DNA from: Mesorhizobium sp. CA8
GTDB lineage: Bacteria; Pseudomonadota; Alphaproteobacteria; Rhizobiales; Rhizobiaceae
Assembly: GCF_020164955.1 (NCBI RefSeq)
Contig: NZ_JAIUHG010000015.1
Span: 1 to 64,000, forward strand
Length of the DNA: 64,000 bases
Direction of reading: 5' to 3'
Each line of letters starts with the position of its first letter. Positions within the stretch are counted from its first letter, which is position 1. This document shows, one piece after another, positions 16,824-26,960 of the stretch. The notes under the pieces are model-generated. The model was not told where the DNA came from. It was given only the letters and a program-made list of their open reading frames with translations, and did no database searches. Both the position numbers and the translations under genes were made by a program.

Positions 16824-17507
16824 TCAGGCTGATTGCATCTCCGCGAGGATCGCCTCTGCCGCGGCGCGGCGGTCCAGCGCGGCGACAATCGGCCGGCCGA
16901 CGACCAGATGGCTGGAGCCGTTGCGGATCGCCTGCGCCGGCGTCACTACGCGTTTCTGGTCGCCATGCTCGCTGCCCGCCGGCCGGATGCCCGGCGTCAC
17001 CACCGCCAGGTCGGGTCCGACGATACGGCGCACCGCTTCGGCCTCTTCCGCCGAGCAGACGATGCCGCCCATGCCGGCATGCAGCGCCTGTTCGGAGCGC
17101 CGGAGCACCAGCGTGTGCGGGTCGTGTTCGTAGCCGGCGTCGATCACGTCCTGCTCGTCCATCGAGGTCAGCACCGTCACGCCAAGCAGGCAGAGCTCGC
17201 TGCCCTTGGCCGCCTCGACAGCCGCTCTCATGGTTTTGGGATAGGCATGCAGCGTCAGCATCGTCATGCCCATCTTGACGATGTTCTCGACGCCCTTGGC
17301 GACCGTGTTGTCGATGTCGAGCAGCTTCATGTCGAGGAACACTTTGGTGCCGCCGCTGGCGAGCTCCCGGGCGAAATCCAACCCGCCGGCGAAGGCGAGC
17401 TGGTAGCCGATCTTGTAGAAGGAAACCGTGCCTTCGAGCTCGCGCACCGCTCTCTCGGCCTCCTTCAGCGTCGGCAGGTCCAGCCCCACAATCAGCCTGT
17501 CTCGCAT
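16824..17507 (-). CDS. pyrF: orotidine 5'-phosphate decarboxylase
   Basis: Final step of de novo UMP synthesis, decarboxylating OMP in the cytoplasm. The 227-residue length is usual. Catalytic set seen: Asp10, Lys32, and the DxKxxDI signature FLDMKLLDID with Asp59, Lys61 and Asp64; TPGIRP and GRPIVAA provide the phosphate site. The start at 17507 gives the family's MRDRLIVGLDLP; the frame stays open farther upstream but that part overlaps the neighbouring gene. It lies 23 bp downstream of the FMN reductase gene. Confidence 0.96.
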   Translation of the reverse strand: MRDRLIVGLDLPTLKEAERAVRELEGTVSFYKIGYQLAFAGGLDFARELASGGTKVFLDMKLLDIDNTVAKGVENIVKMGMTMLTLHAYPKTMRAAVEAAKGSELCLLGVTVLTSMDEQDVIDAGYEHDPHTLVLRRSEQALHAGMGGIVCSAEEAEAVRRIVGPDLAVVTPGIRPAGSEHGDQKRVVTPAQAIRNGSSHLVVGRPIVAALDRRAAAEAILAEMQSA

Positions 17508-17530
17508 GGTGTCGGCCGCCGCGAAAGTGA

Positions 17531-18127
17531 TCACGCCTCGATCCGGGCCGACAGCATGCGCGAGGTTTCGATCAGTGTGCGGCATAGGCGCTCCATCGAT
17601 TGGTGTAGTCTGGCGTCCCGGAATTGTCCGTCCTCGGCGAAGGCTTCGCCTGCCTCGGAGACCGAGCATTCGGGCGTGATCACCTCCATCTGGCAGCGCA
17701 CCAGCACCGCGCGCAGATGGTTGATGCAACGTATGCCGGCGAACTTGCCCCCGGAGGACGAGCAGAGCCCGACCGGCTTGCCGGCAAGCGGCCTGAACGT
17801 GCGGCTGCCCTCGCGCCGAATCCGGCTCACCCAGTCGATGGCGTTCTTGAGCAATGGCGGGATCGAGCCGTTATATTCGGGCGTCGCGATGAGCAAGCCG
17901 TCATGCGCGGCGATCTGGCGGCCGAGCTTGATCGCGTTCTCGGGGAGGCCTTTTTCCTTTTCCAGGTCCTCGTCCATGATCGGCAGCGGATAATCGCCGA
18001 GCGAGATGCGCGTCACCTCCGCGCCCTGCATGGCCAGTTCCTTCTGCGCCACGTCGGCGGTCCGGCCGCTGAAGGCGCCGCTCCGGGCCGAACCGGCGAA
18101 GACGAGGATTCTTGGGATCACTGCCAT
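17531..18127 (-). CDS. NAD(P)H-dependent FMN reductase
   Basis: 198-residue flavodoxin-fold reductase (FMN_red family). Seen: the phosphate-binding loop FAGSARSGAFSGRTAD (~9-24), TPEYNGSIPPLLKNAIDWVSR (split over ~75-95), and GKPVGLCSSSGGKFAG. Likely a cytoplasmic quinone or azo reductase. The ATG at 18127 is preferred over 18160 because GGGTGG precedes it and the protein then begins MAVIPRILVFAGS. It is probably co-transcribed with pyrF. Confidence 0.88.
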   Translation of the reverse strand: MAVIPRILVFAGSARSGAFSGRTADVAQKELAMQGAEVTRISLGDYPLPIMDEDLEKEKGLPENAIKLGRQIAAHDGLLIATPEYNGSIPPLLKNAIDWVSRIRREGSRTFRPLAGKPVGLCSSSGGKFAGIRCINHLRAVLVRCQMEVITPECSVSEAGEAFAEDGQFRDARLHQSMERLCRTLIETSRMLSARIEA

Positions 18128-18223
18128 TGGCCACCCTTGTTCGGGGACAGGTACAGCCAAGGAGCATTCAAATCAACGAGGGGGTGGCAGAAAACGTTCG
18201 AGGATTGGTCGCCACCTACCAGC

Positions 18224-18416
18224 TTCGTCATCCACGGGCGAAGCAGCCGAGAAGCGGCGTCGCGAAGACCCGAGGATCCATTCCCTTACCCCAATCGTAG
18301 AGGCGCAGCGGAGCAGAATTCTGGATCGTCGCAACGCTTCGAAAGTCACGGAATGGATCCTCGGGTCTCCGCCGCGTCGGTTCGCTCCTTGCTCCGCCCG
18401 TGGAGGACGAAGTGAC
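18224..18416. repeat. intergenic inverted repeat, family D/E, copy 1
   Basis: The 357-bp gap between the FMN reductase gene and pmtA is mostly this element. Its outer ends pair as CGTCATCCACGGGCGAAGCA against the complement of GCTCCGCCCGTGGAGGACGA, and inner segments ACCCGAGGATCCATTCC and GGAATGGATCCTCGGGT are exact inverse complements. A related element is at 59744-59907. It contains no gene; open frames across it are by-products of the symmetry. Confidence 0.8.
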
Positions 18417-18484
18417 GGGCGCTTCGGCCAGTCGCCAGGACGCTGCCGCCACGGGCGATGCCCGAACACTTTTGCAGGTAGAAA

Positions 18485-19090
18485 CTAATGCCCTGCGCGC
18501 CGGTAGATCCACAGCTGCGTCGGCGGGATGTTGCGGAAGATGAAATCGAAATGTTCGACCGTGTAATCGCCGCGCCCGGCCGGGATCGGCGACAGCGGGC
18601 CGTAGGTCAGTTGCACGATCGGCCGTCCGGCGGGAATGCGGTCGAGCAGGCTTTCGATATAGGCGATGCGCTGGGCGACCGGGAAGTTGAGCAGCGGCAC
18701 GCCGGAAACGACCGAATCGAACACCAGGTCGCGCTTGTCGCCGAGCGTGGCATAGAGATTGAAGGCGTCGCCCTCGATCACGTTGACGCCGGGATAGAGC
18801 CCGCGCAGATGGCGAACGAAGTCGGTCGAATATTCGACCGCGTACAGGTTTTCGGGCTTCACGCCCTGGGCAAGGATGGCGCGGGTGATGACACCGGTGC
18901 CGGGCCCGACTTCGAGCACCGGCAGGCCCGATCTCGGATTGACGATCGACGCCATCTTGCGCGCGGTGATGGAACTGGTGGGAACGATCGAGCCGACCGT
19001 CTTCGGCTTGTCAATCCAGCCTTTGAAGAACTTCAGCTCGTCGTCGAATTTTTCGGCCAGCGCTTTGCGCAACCCGGGACTACGTGCCAT
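18485..19090 (-). CDS. pmtA: phosphatidylethanolamine N-methyltransferase (PmtA type)
   Basis: 201-residue SAM-dependent methyltransferase like Sinorhizobium PmtA, which methylates phosphatidylethanolamine three times toward phosphatidylcholine at the inner membrane. Seen: FFKGWIDKPKTVGSIVPTS (~21-39) and SAM motif VLEVGPGTGVITR (~57-69), nearly as in rhizobial PmtA. ATG at 19090 is preferred over GTG at 19093; GAGGAGAG is upstream. Phosphatidylcholine is needed for efficient symbiosis in several rhizobia. Confidence 0.9.
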   Translation of the reverse strand: MARSPGLRKALAEKFDDELKFFKGWIDKPKTVGSIVPTSSITARKMASIVNPRSGLPVLEVGPGTGVITRAILAQGVKPENLYAVEYSTDFVRHLRGLYPGVNVIEGDAFNLYATLGDKRDLVFDSVVSGVPLLNFPVAQRIAYIESLLDRIPAGRPIVQLTYGPLSPIPAGRGDYTVEHFDFIFRNIPPTQLWIYRRAGH

Positions 19091-19224
19091 CACGAGCTCT
19101 CCTCAATGCTCAGCCTCCCGCTCCGCTACTTAGCAGGTGGGTGGAACAAGGCAAGGCGTCAAGCTGGCATAAGGTGTTGATGACGCTTGGGCAGCAGGTC
19201 GCTCCGCCGATGCCGCTGTGGCGG

Positions 19225-20352
19225 TCAGTTTTCGCCGAACGACTCGAAGAAGTCCTTCATGCGCGCGAAAAAGCCGCTCGACTGGGGCGAGTTGTCCTTG
19301 GACGAAAGCTGCTCGAACTCTTCCAGCAATTCGCGCTGGCGGCGCGTCAGGTTCTGCGGCGTCTCGACCGCCGTCTGGATATAGAGGTCGCCGACATTGG
19401 GCTGGCGCAGCACCGGCATACCCTTACCCTTCAGGCGGAACTGACGGCCGTTCTGGGTGCCTTCCGGCACTTTCACCTTGGTCTGCGTGCCGTCCAGCGT
19501 GGTGACTTCGAAGGAACCGCCAAGGGCGGCCGTCGTCATCGAGATCGGCACCTTGCAATAAAGATCGGCGCCGTCGCGCTGGAAGAATTCGTGCGGCTTG
19601 ACCGCCAGGAAAATGTAAAGGTCGCCGGATGGTCCGCCGCGCAGGCCCGCCTCGCCCTCGTTGGCAAGCCGGATGCGGGTGCCGTCCTCGATGCCGGCGG
19701 GGATATTGACCGACAGTGAGCGTTCCTCGGTGACGCGGCCCTGGCCGGCGCATTTCGGGCAGGGGTCCTTGATCGTCTGGCCGCGGCCCTGGCATTGCGG
19801 GCAGGTCCGCTCGATCGAGAAGAAGCCCTGCGTGGCGCGCACCTTGCCGTGGCCGTGGCACATCGAGCAGGTCACCGGCTGCGTGCCCGGCCTGGCGCCG
19901 CTGCCGGAGCATTCCGCGCAGGAGATGGAGGCCGGCACGCGGATCTGCGCCGTTTTGCCGGAAAAGGCTTCTTCCAGCGTGATTTCCATATTGTAGCGCA
20001 GATCGGCGCCGCGTTCGCGGCCGCCCGACGAACGGCGCTGCCGGCCGCCCATCATGTCGCCGAAGATATCCTCGAAGATGTCGGCGAAGCCGCCGGCGCC
20101 GAAGCCGTGTGCCGCGCCGTTCATGCCGCCCTCGAAGGCGGCGTGGCCGAAACGGTCGTATGCGGCGCGCTTCTGCGGGTCCTTCAGCGTCTCGTAGGCT
20201 TCGTTGATTTCCTTGAACTTGTGCTCGCAGGCATGGTCGCCGGGGTTGCGGTCGGGATGGAACTGCATGGCGAGCTTGCGGAAAGCGCTCTTGAGTTCCT
20301 TGTCGTCGGCGCCTTTTTGCACGCCCAGCGTTTCGTAGAAATCAGCTTTCAT
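19225..20352 (-). CDS. dnaJ: chaperone protein DnaJ
   Basis: 375-residue class A Hsp40 co-chaperone of DnaK. Seen: J domain with HPD at 32-34, a Gly/Phe-rich linker (GFGAGGFADIFEDIFGD), four CxxCxGxG zinc repeats (CAECSGSG, CSMCHGHG, CPQCQGRG, CPKCAGQG), and C-terminal substrate-binding domains. It follows dnaK on the same strand after a 201-bp gap holding a hairpin terminator, so part of its transcription may be attenuated or come from its own promoter. Confidence 0.97.
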   Translation of the reverse strand: MKADFYETLGVQKGADDKELKSAFRKLAMQFHPDRNPGDHACEHKFKEINEAYETLKDPQKRAAYDRFGHAAFEGGMNGAAHGFGAGGFADIFEDIFGDMMGGRQRRSSGGRERGADLRYNMEITLEEAFSGKTAQIRVPASISCAECSGSGARPGTQPVTCSMCHGHGKVRATQGFFSIERTCPQCQGRGQTIKDPCPKCAGQGRVTEERSLSVNIPAGIEDGTRIRLANEGEAGLRGGPSGDLYIFLAVKPHEFFQRDGADLYCKVPISMTTAALGGSFEVTTLDGTQTKVKVPEGTQNGRQFRLKGKGMPVLRQPNVGDLYIQTAVETPQNLTRRQRELLEEFEQLSSKDNSPQSSGFFARMKDFFESFGEN

Positions 20353-20503
20353 TTTTTCCCGCTGTCCGGATGCTCAATGTCTTCAAGCATTGTTGGCGAC
20401 GTTTGCCGGCACGTTCTTGGATTTAGGAGCGATGTTTCCCGGATGCTAGTACTAAGCCGGGCCACTCCGGGTTTTTCTGTCACTTTTTCGGGCAGGGTTG
20501 CAA

Positions 20504-20530
20504 AAAAGCCCGGCCTTGCGCCGGGCTTTT
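20504..20530 (-). terminator. hairpin terminator between dnaK and dnaJ
   Basis: On the minus strand the stem GCCCGGC / GCCGGGC encloses a 5-6 nt loop and is followed by six T residues; an A-run sits on the other flank. This is a good intrinsic terminator placed 25 bp after the dnaK stop. It would lower dnaJ expression relative to dnaK. Confidence 0.85.
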
Positions 20531-20553
20531 CGCATGATCCGCCGTCAGCCGGC

Positions 20554-22470
<1,917 letters not shown>

Positions 22471-22589
22471 TGTTCTAATCTCTCCTCTAAGCAGGCTCTC
22501 TGGACCCTTCAAAAGGCGTTCCGACGAAAGCCCCTGTTCACAAGAAATCCCGTCATGTCCCCGCTTTTCAGGGCTGGACGGCTGGCGCG

Positions 22590-22619
22590 TATATAAGAAC
22601 AGGCGGCACAAGGCGCAAG
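22590..22619 (-). promoter_or_regulatory. putative RpoH (sigma-32) promoter of dnaK
   Basis: Minus-strand elements CTTGCG (22619-22614) and CTTATAT-like (22597-22591) are 16 bp apart, fitting the alphaproteobacterial RpoH pattern CTTG...N16-17...C-TATAT. The distance to the dnaK ATG is about 115 nt. I see no CIRCE element near it. Assignment rests on motif similarity alone. Confidence 0.55.
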
Positions 22620-22892
22620 CATTCTGCGCAAGCTGTCCGTCAACCTGGCAGCGAGCGGAAGGAGACCTGCCGTGCTCTGCGCCCGAGCCGGTCTGAGGTC
22701 GGTGTATCCTACTGTTCCAGCTGGATTTTTTAAAGCGGCGCCGACTAGGGGCATGCAGATCTGCCGACCGGCAAGGTCAGGACTTGCCGTTTCGGGCGTG
22801 ACTTTCGGTCGCGAAAGAGCGGAAAATGAGCGTTGCGGCGACGCTTCGCGCATACTGCGCAAGCAGTGAGGAGCGCCTGGCGCTCGGGCAAA
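22620..22892. other. intergenic region upstream of dnaK
   Basis: No supported gene in this part of the 461-bp gap between the sugar-binding protein gene and dnaK. A short plus-strand frame (22672-22869) begins with GTG after AAGGAG but has no recognisable features and atypical residue use. Short inverted repeats are present near 22850. Confidence 0.35.
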
Positions 22893-22921
22893 GCCCTGCC
22901 GGGCGCGTTGCCCGGCAGGGC
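22893..22921 (-). terminator. strong hairpin after the sugar-binding protein gene
   Basis: Perfect 12-bp stem GCCCTGCCGGGC with its exact complement and a 5-nt loop, 11 bp after the stop codon of the ABC operon's last gene. On the minus strand it is followed by TTTG only, so it is either a weak intrinsic terminator or a transcript-stabilising hairpin. Confidence 0.7.
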
Positions 22922-22931
22922 AATTGCGAAC

Positions 22932-23900
22932 TTAGAGCCCGTTGTCCTTCAGGATCTTGGCGGCGTTCTCCTTGGTGATCCTTTCCGTCGGCAGCGTGAT
23001 GGTCTTCTCGACCTTCTCGCCGTTGAGGAACTTGATCGCCTGGCGCAGGCCCTCGGCGCCCGGCGTGACATAGGTGAAGGTCGCCGTCAGCTCGCCCTTG
23101 TTCACCATCTGCACGCCTTCGTTGGGCAGGCCGTCAATGCCGATGAACTTGATGTCCTTCTCACGCCCGACGTCCTTGGCCGCGAGATAGGCGCCATAGG
23201 CCATCGGATCGTTGTGGCCATAGACAAGGTCGATCTTCTCGTTGGTCTTCAGCGCGTTGGCCATGATGTTGTAGGCCTGGTCCTGCTTCCAGTCGCCCGA
23301 CTGCTGGTCGAGCAGGTACTTGATGCCCGGCTCCTTGTCGGTGAATTCATGGAAGCCGTCATGGCGGTCATGCGCAGGCTGCGTGCCCATGCCGCCCCAG
23401 ATCTCGACGACGTTGCCGGCCGCCTTGCCCTTGCCGCCCAGGAGCTCGACGGCATATTCGCCCGCGGCCCGGCCGATCAGCTTGTTGTCGCCGCCGACGA
23501 ACTGCGTGTAGTCCTTGGTGTCGACATTGCGGTCGAGCACGAAGACCGGGATCTTGGCGTCGATCGCCTGCTGCACGACGCCGGTGAGACCTGCCGATTC
23601 CTTCGGCGACACCAGCAGTGCATCGACCTCCTGGCGGATCAGGTTCTCGACATCGGCGACCTGCTTTTCGGTCTTGTCCTCACCGTCGGTGATGATCAGC
23701 TCGACTTCCGGGTGCTTGGCGGCTTCGGCGATGATGTCCTTGTTGAACTGGGCGCGCCAGGGCTCGATGGTCGTCACCTGCGAGAAGCCGATCTTCCACT
23801 TCTTGTCCTGGGCAAAGGCGTGGTTGCTGGAAAAGAGAGCGGTCGTCGTCAGAAGTGCCGCCGCGAAGGTGGCGAGCTTCAGCATATCACGTCGTTTCAT
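22932..23900 (-). CDS. sugar ABC transporter periplasmic binding protein
   Basis: 322-residue periplasmic binding protein of the ribose/galactofuranose (RbsB/YtfQ) family. Seen: an N-terminal signal with twin-Arg-like MKRRDM and hydrophobic core AAALLTTTALFSS ending in AFAQ (cleavage ~30/31), then WKIGFSQVTTIEPWRAQF, VDALLVSPKE, PVFVLDRNVD and YGHNDPMAYG. It is last in the ATPase-permease-binding protein operon, 18 bp after the permease. The sugar is unknown; YtfQ-like features suggest galactofuranose or another hexose. Confidence 0.9.
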   Translation of the reverse strand: MKRRDMLKLATFAAALLTTTALFSSNHAFAQDKKWKIGFSQVTTIEPWRAQFNKDIIAEAAKHPEVELIITDGEDKTEKQVADVENLIRQEVDALLVSPKESAGLTGVVQQAIDAKIPVFVLDRNVDTKDYTQFVGGDNKLIGRAAGEYAVELLGGKGKAAGNVVEIWGGMGTQPAHDRHDGFHEFTDKEPGIKYLLDQQSGDWKQDQAYNIMANALKTNEKIDLVYGHNDPMAYGAYLAAKDVGREKDIKFIGIDGLPNEGVQMVNKGELTATFTYVTPGAEGLRQAIKFLNGEKVEKTITLPTERITKENAAKILKDNGL

Positions 23901-23918
23901 GGTCCTGTTTCCTCCGGA

Positions 23919-25214
23919 TTATAGAGACGAGGTCTCCTGTGACCGCCGTTTTGCCGCGGCCGTTTCCTTTTGCGCCGTCCGTCCGCCGGGCAGGCGCAGA
24001 TAGCTTAAGATGTCGCCGGCGTTGCGCTCCTGCACGAGCACGGTGCCGATGATGATCGCCCCCTTCAGCACCAGCTGAAGGTTCGAATTGATGTTGTGCA
24101 GCTGCAGGATGTTGGAGAGCAGCCCGAAGATGAGCACGCCGCAGAAGGTGCCGATCAGGCTGCCGCGGCCGCCCATCAGGCTGGTGCCGCCGATGACCAC
24201 AGCGGCGATGGCGTCGAGCTCCAGCCCGGCGCCGGCGTCCGGCTTGCCTTGCCGGTATTGCGCCACGTAAAGCACCGCCGCGATGCCGGCGAGCAAGCCG
24301 GACACGGCATAGGTGGCGATCTTGACGCGCCCTGCCGCAATGCCGGAGAGTCGCGCCGCCTCCTCATTGCCGCCGATGGCATAGACATAGCGGCCGAAGG
24401 GCGTGAAGCGCAGCACCGCGCCGTAGATCACGACTGCGCCGAGGAAGAAGAGACCTGGCATCGGCACGACGCCGAACACCAGCGAGCGCAGGATCTCGAA
24501 GTCGGCGGTGGCGTTGGAGCCGGTATAGACCGGCAGCACCGCGTTGTTCTGGCCGGCGGTCAGCCTGGCGATGCCGAGCGCCGTTACCATCATCGCGAGT
24601 GTCACGATGAAGGGCTGCAGACGGCCGGCGACGATGATGAAGCCGTTGATGGTGCCGAACAGGAGCCCGACGCAAGGCGCCACCAGAAGCACGCCGAGCA
24701 CGCCGAACTTAGTCTCCACCTGCGGCAGCAGGTACCACAGCGAAAGGCAGCACAGCACCACGCCGACGATGCCCGGGATGACAAGTCCGCGCGTCTTGTC
24801 CAGCCGAGCCTCAGGGCCGGCTTGCGCGCCGGCGCAGGATTTCTCGATGTTGAGCAGGATGAAGCGCGTGGCCAGCGCGCCGAGGCAGAGAGCCGCCAGC
24901 GCGGTCGTCGGCAAGCCGAGCGCCGCCGACGGGGTGGCGCCCGGCACGGTGAGAAGCATGGCGCAGACGACCGAGCAGATCGCCATCAGCGAGCCGACGG
25001 AAAGATCGATACCGCCGGTCAGGATCACCGCGGTCATGCCGGTGGCGATGAGGCCGGTGGTCGACACCTGGCGCAGCACGTCGAGCAGGTTGCCGTAGGA
25101 TAAGAAGATGTTGTTGCCCTTGGAGCTGATCGGCGAGCCGAAGACGCCGATCAGGAAGATGGCGATCAGCCCCCAATAGAGCTTGGTGCGGGAGAGAAGA
25201 TTGATGAGGCTCAT
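23919..25214 (-). CDS. sugar ABC transporter permease with central insertion
   Basis: 431-residue inner-membrane permease of the RbsC family. Seen: TGGIDLSVGSLMAI (~66-79), GRLQPFIVTLAMM (~198-210), YAIGGNEEAARLSGI and GGTSLMGGRGSLIGT. Family members are usually 310-350 residues. Here ~65-90 extra residues (about 115-178) lie between the IDLSVG helix and the GTINGF helix and include two more hydrophobic stretches. The ATG overlaps the ATPase stop by 4 bp, so the pair is translationally coupled. The start is fixed by that overlap; the open frame upstream is antisense-like. Confidence 0.9.
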   Translation of the reverse strand: MSLINLLSRTKLYWGLIAIFLIGVFGSPISSKGNNIFLSYGNLLDVLRQVSTTGLIATGMTAVILTGGIDLSVGSLMAICSVVCAMLLTVPGATPSAALGLPTTALAALCLGALATRFILLNIEKSCAGAQAGPEARLDKTRGLVIPGIVGVVLCCLSLWYLLPQVETKFGVLGVLLVAPCVGLLFGTINGFIIVAGRLQPFIVTLAMMVTALGIARLTAGQNNAVLPVYTGSNATADFEILRSLVFGVVPMPGLFFLGAVVIYGAVLRFTPFGRYVYAIGGNEEAARLSGIAAGRVKIATYAVSGLLAGIAAVLYVAQYRQGKPDAGAGLELDAIAAVVIGGTSLMGGRGSLIGTFCGVLIFGLLSNILQLHNINSNLQLVLKGAIIIGTVLVQERNAGDILSYLRLPGGRTAQKETAAAKRRSQETSSL

Positions 25215-26791
25215 GCGGCTGGTCTCGCTGCCCGTCTTGGTGCGGCAAGCCGCATGATCGCCTCCTCGCTGGCCTCGGCGCGGGACAGGATTCCGCGCTG
25301 GCGGCCCTCCGCCATGACCAGGATGCGGTCGGCCAGATGCAGGAGCTCGGGCAGTTCGGAGCTGATCACGGCGATCGCCAGTCCATCGCCGGCGAGTTTG
25401 AAGATGAGGTCGTAGATTTCGCGCTTGGCGCCGACATCGATGCCGCGCGTCGGCTCGTCGAGCAGAAGCACGCGCGGCCGCGTCGCTAGCCATTTGCCGA
25501 TCACCACCTTCTGCTGGTTGCCGCCGGACAGCGTGCCGGCGGCCTGCTCGATGCTTTCGCAGCGTATGCCGAGCGCGCTCACCGCCTCGCGCGCCAGGCC
25601 TTGCTCGCCCGAACGCGAGCGCAGGCCGAAGCGCGCCAGCGCGCCGACCAGCGGCAGCGCGACATTATCGGTGATCGAGGCCTTGAGATGCAGGCCTTGG
25701 GTCTTGCGGTCCTCGGTGACCAAAGCGATGCCGAGCCGGCGGGCCTCGCGCGGCGAGCCGATCTCGACCGGCACGCCGTCGAGCCGGATCTCGCCGCCGG
25801 TGCGGCCGTCGCTGGAGCCGAAGATCGCCTCGAGGATTTCGGTGCGGCCGGAACCCAATAGCCCGCCTATGCCGAGGATTTCGCCGGCGCAAAGGTCGAA
25901 GCCGACACCGTCGATCACCGTGCGCCAGCCATGCCGGTCGGGTTTCGACAGCGACAGGCCCCTGACCGAGAGCACCACCTTGCCGCCGGGGCCGCGCTCA
26001 TGATCGGAGGACGCCAGAAGGTCGCGCCCGACCATGGCCGAGATGATGGCGTCTTCGCTCAGTCCCGCCATGTCCTCAGTGAAGACATGGCGTCCGTCGC
26101 GCAGCACCGTCACCCGGCTCGCCAGGTGCATGACCTCGTCGATGCGATGCGAGATGTAGATGATGGCGACGCCGCTTGCCGCGAGCTGGCGGATAATGCG
26201 GAACAGTCGCTCGCACTCGGCCGGCGACAGGGCCGAGGTCGGCTCGTCCATGATCAGGATGCGCGCCGATTTCGACAGCGCCTTGGCGATCTCCACCAGC
26301 TGCTGCTCGCCGACCCTCAGCGTGCCGATGCGCGCTTCCGGATCGAGCTCGATGCCGAGACGCTGCAGCAGCGCGCTGGCCGCACGGCTGCTCGCCTTGC
26401 GGTCGACGACCAGCCCGGCGATCAGCTTTTCGCGGCCGAGGAAGATGTTGTCGGCGACGCTGAGTTCGGGAACGAGGTTGAGCTCCTGATGGATGATGGC
26501 GATGCCGGCGTCTTCGGCATCGCGGACGCCAGCGAAACGGACCGGCTTGCCGTCGACGGCAACAGTGCCTTCGTAATCCGTATAGACGCCGGAGAGGATC
26601 TTCATCAGCGTCGACTTGCCGGCGCCGTTCTCGCCCATCAGCGCATGCACCTCGCCGCTTCTGAGATCCAGGCTCACATCGGACAGCGCGGTGATGCCGC
26701 CAAACCGCTTGGAAATGCCGGTCGCGCTCAGGACGACGGCGGGACCGGCGGCGGCCACATTGCCAGTCGTGATGGAATCAGCGCGCTGCAT
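25211..26791 (-). CDS. sugar ABC transporter ATP-binding protein (tandem)
   Basis: 526-residue cytoplasmic ATPase with two nucleotide-binding domains, as in RbsA/MglA. First domain: Walker A GENGAGKST, a divergent signature LRVGEQQLVEI and Walker B LIMDEPTSAL. Second domain: degenerate Walker A GLLGSGRTE, canonical LSGGNQQK and LLLDEPTRGID. The uneven arrangement is normal for this class. It is the first gene of the operon, divergent from the lacI-type gene with operator-like palindromes between them. Confidence 0.94.
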   Translation of the reverse strand: MQRADSITTGNVAAAGPAVVLSATGISKRFGGITALSDVSLDLRSGEVHALMGENGAGKSTLMKILSGVYTDYEGTVAVDGKPVRFAGVRDAEDAGIAIIHQELNLVPELSVADNIFLGREKLIAGLVVDRKASSRAASALLQRLGIELDPEARIGTLRVGEQQLVEIAKALSKSARILIMDEPTSALSPAECERLFRIIRQLAASGVAIIYISHRIDEVMHLASRVTVLRDGRHVFTEDMAGLSEDAIISAMVGRDLLASSDHERGPGGKVVLSVRGLSLSKPDRHGWRTVIDGVGFDLCAGEILGIGGLLGSGRTEILEAIFGSSDGRTGGEIRLDGVPVEIGSPREARRLGIALVTEDRKTQGLHLKASITDNVALPLVGALARFGLRSRSGEQGLAREAVSALGIRCESIEQAAGTLSGGNQQKVVIGKWLATRPRVLLLDEPTRGIDVGAKREIYDLIFKLAGDGLAIAVISSELPELLHLADRILVMAEGRQRGILSRAEASEEAIMRLAAPRRAARPAA

Positions 26792-26838
26792 GGCAAAGGA
26801 CGGCCTCCCTCCGTCGTCTTCGATGCCTGAACGCTAAT

Positions 26839-26852
26839 CTAAACGTTTCGAA
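26839..26852. promoter_or_regulatory. LacI-family operator, copy 1
   Basis: CTAAACGTTTCGAA, centred on the palindrome AAACGTTT that is usual for LacI/PurR-type repressors. It lies 47 bp upstream of the ABC operon ATG. The same 14 bp occur again at 26946-26959. The adjoining LacI-type gene is the obvious candidate regulator. Confidence 0.8.
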
Positions 26853-26945
26853 TCTGTCAAGCGTCTATCTAGGCGCTGAGGATTGATGCATTTCAATTCT
26901 TGCGAAAAATGCCGGCTTTACGTAGGGTTGGTCGAATAGGGGCGG

Positions 26946-26959
26946 CTAAACGTTTCGAA
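26946..26959. promoter_or_regulatory. LacI-family operator, copy 2, at the regulator's start codon
   Basis: Exact second copy of CTAAACGTTTCGAA, ending one base before the ATG of the regulator gene. Its centre is 107 bp from the first, about ten helical turns, which suits repression by looping. It occupies the place of a Shine-Dalgarno, and none is visible, so the regulator's mRNA may be leaderless or very short-leadered. Confidence 0.8.
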
Positions 26960-26960
26960 A

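Noticed and set aside
22672..22869. 65-codon frame starting GTG after AAGGAG, between dnaK and the ABC operon
   Set aside because: The ribosome site is good, but the sequence is Arg/Cys-rich without any pattern, and it lies in a leader and repeat-like region; not enough support for a gene.
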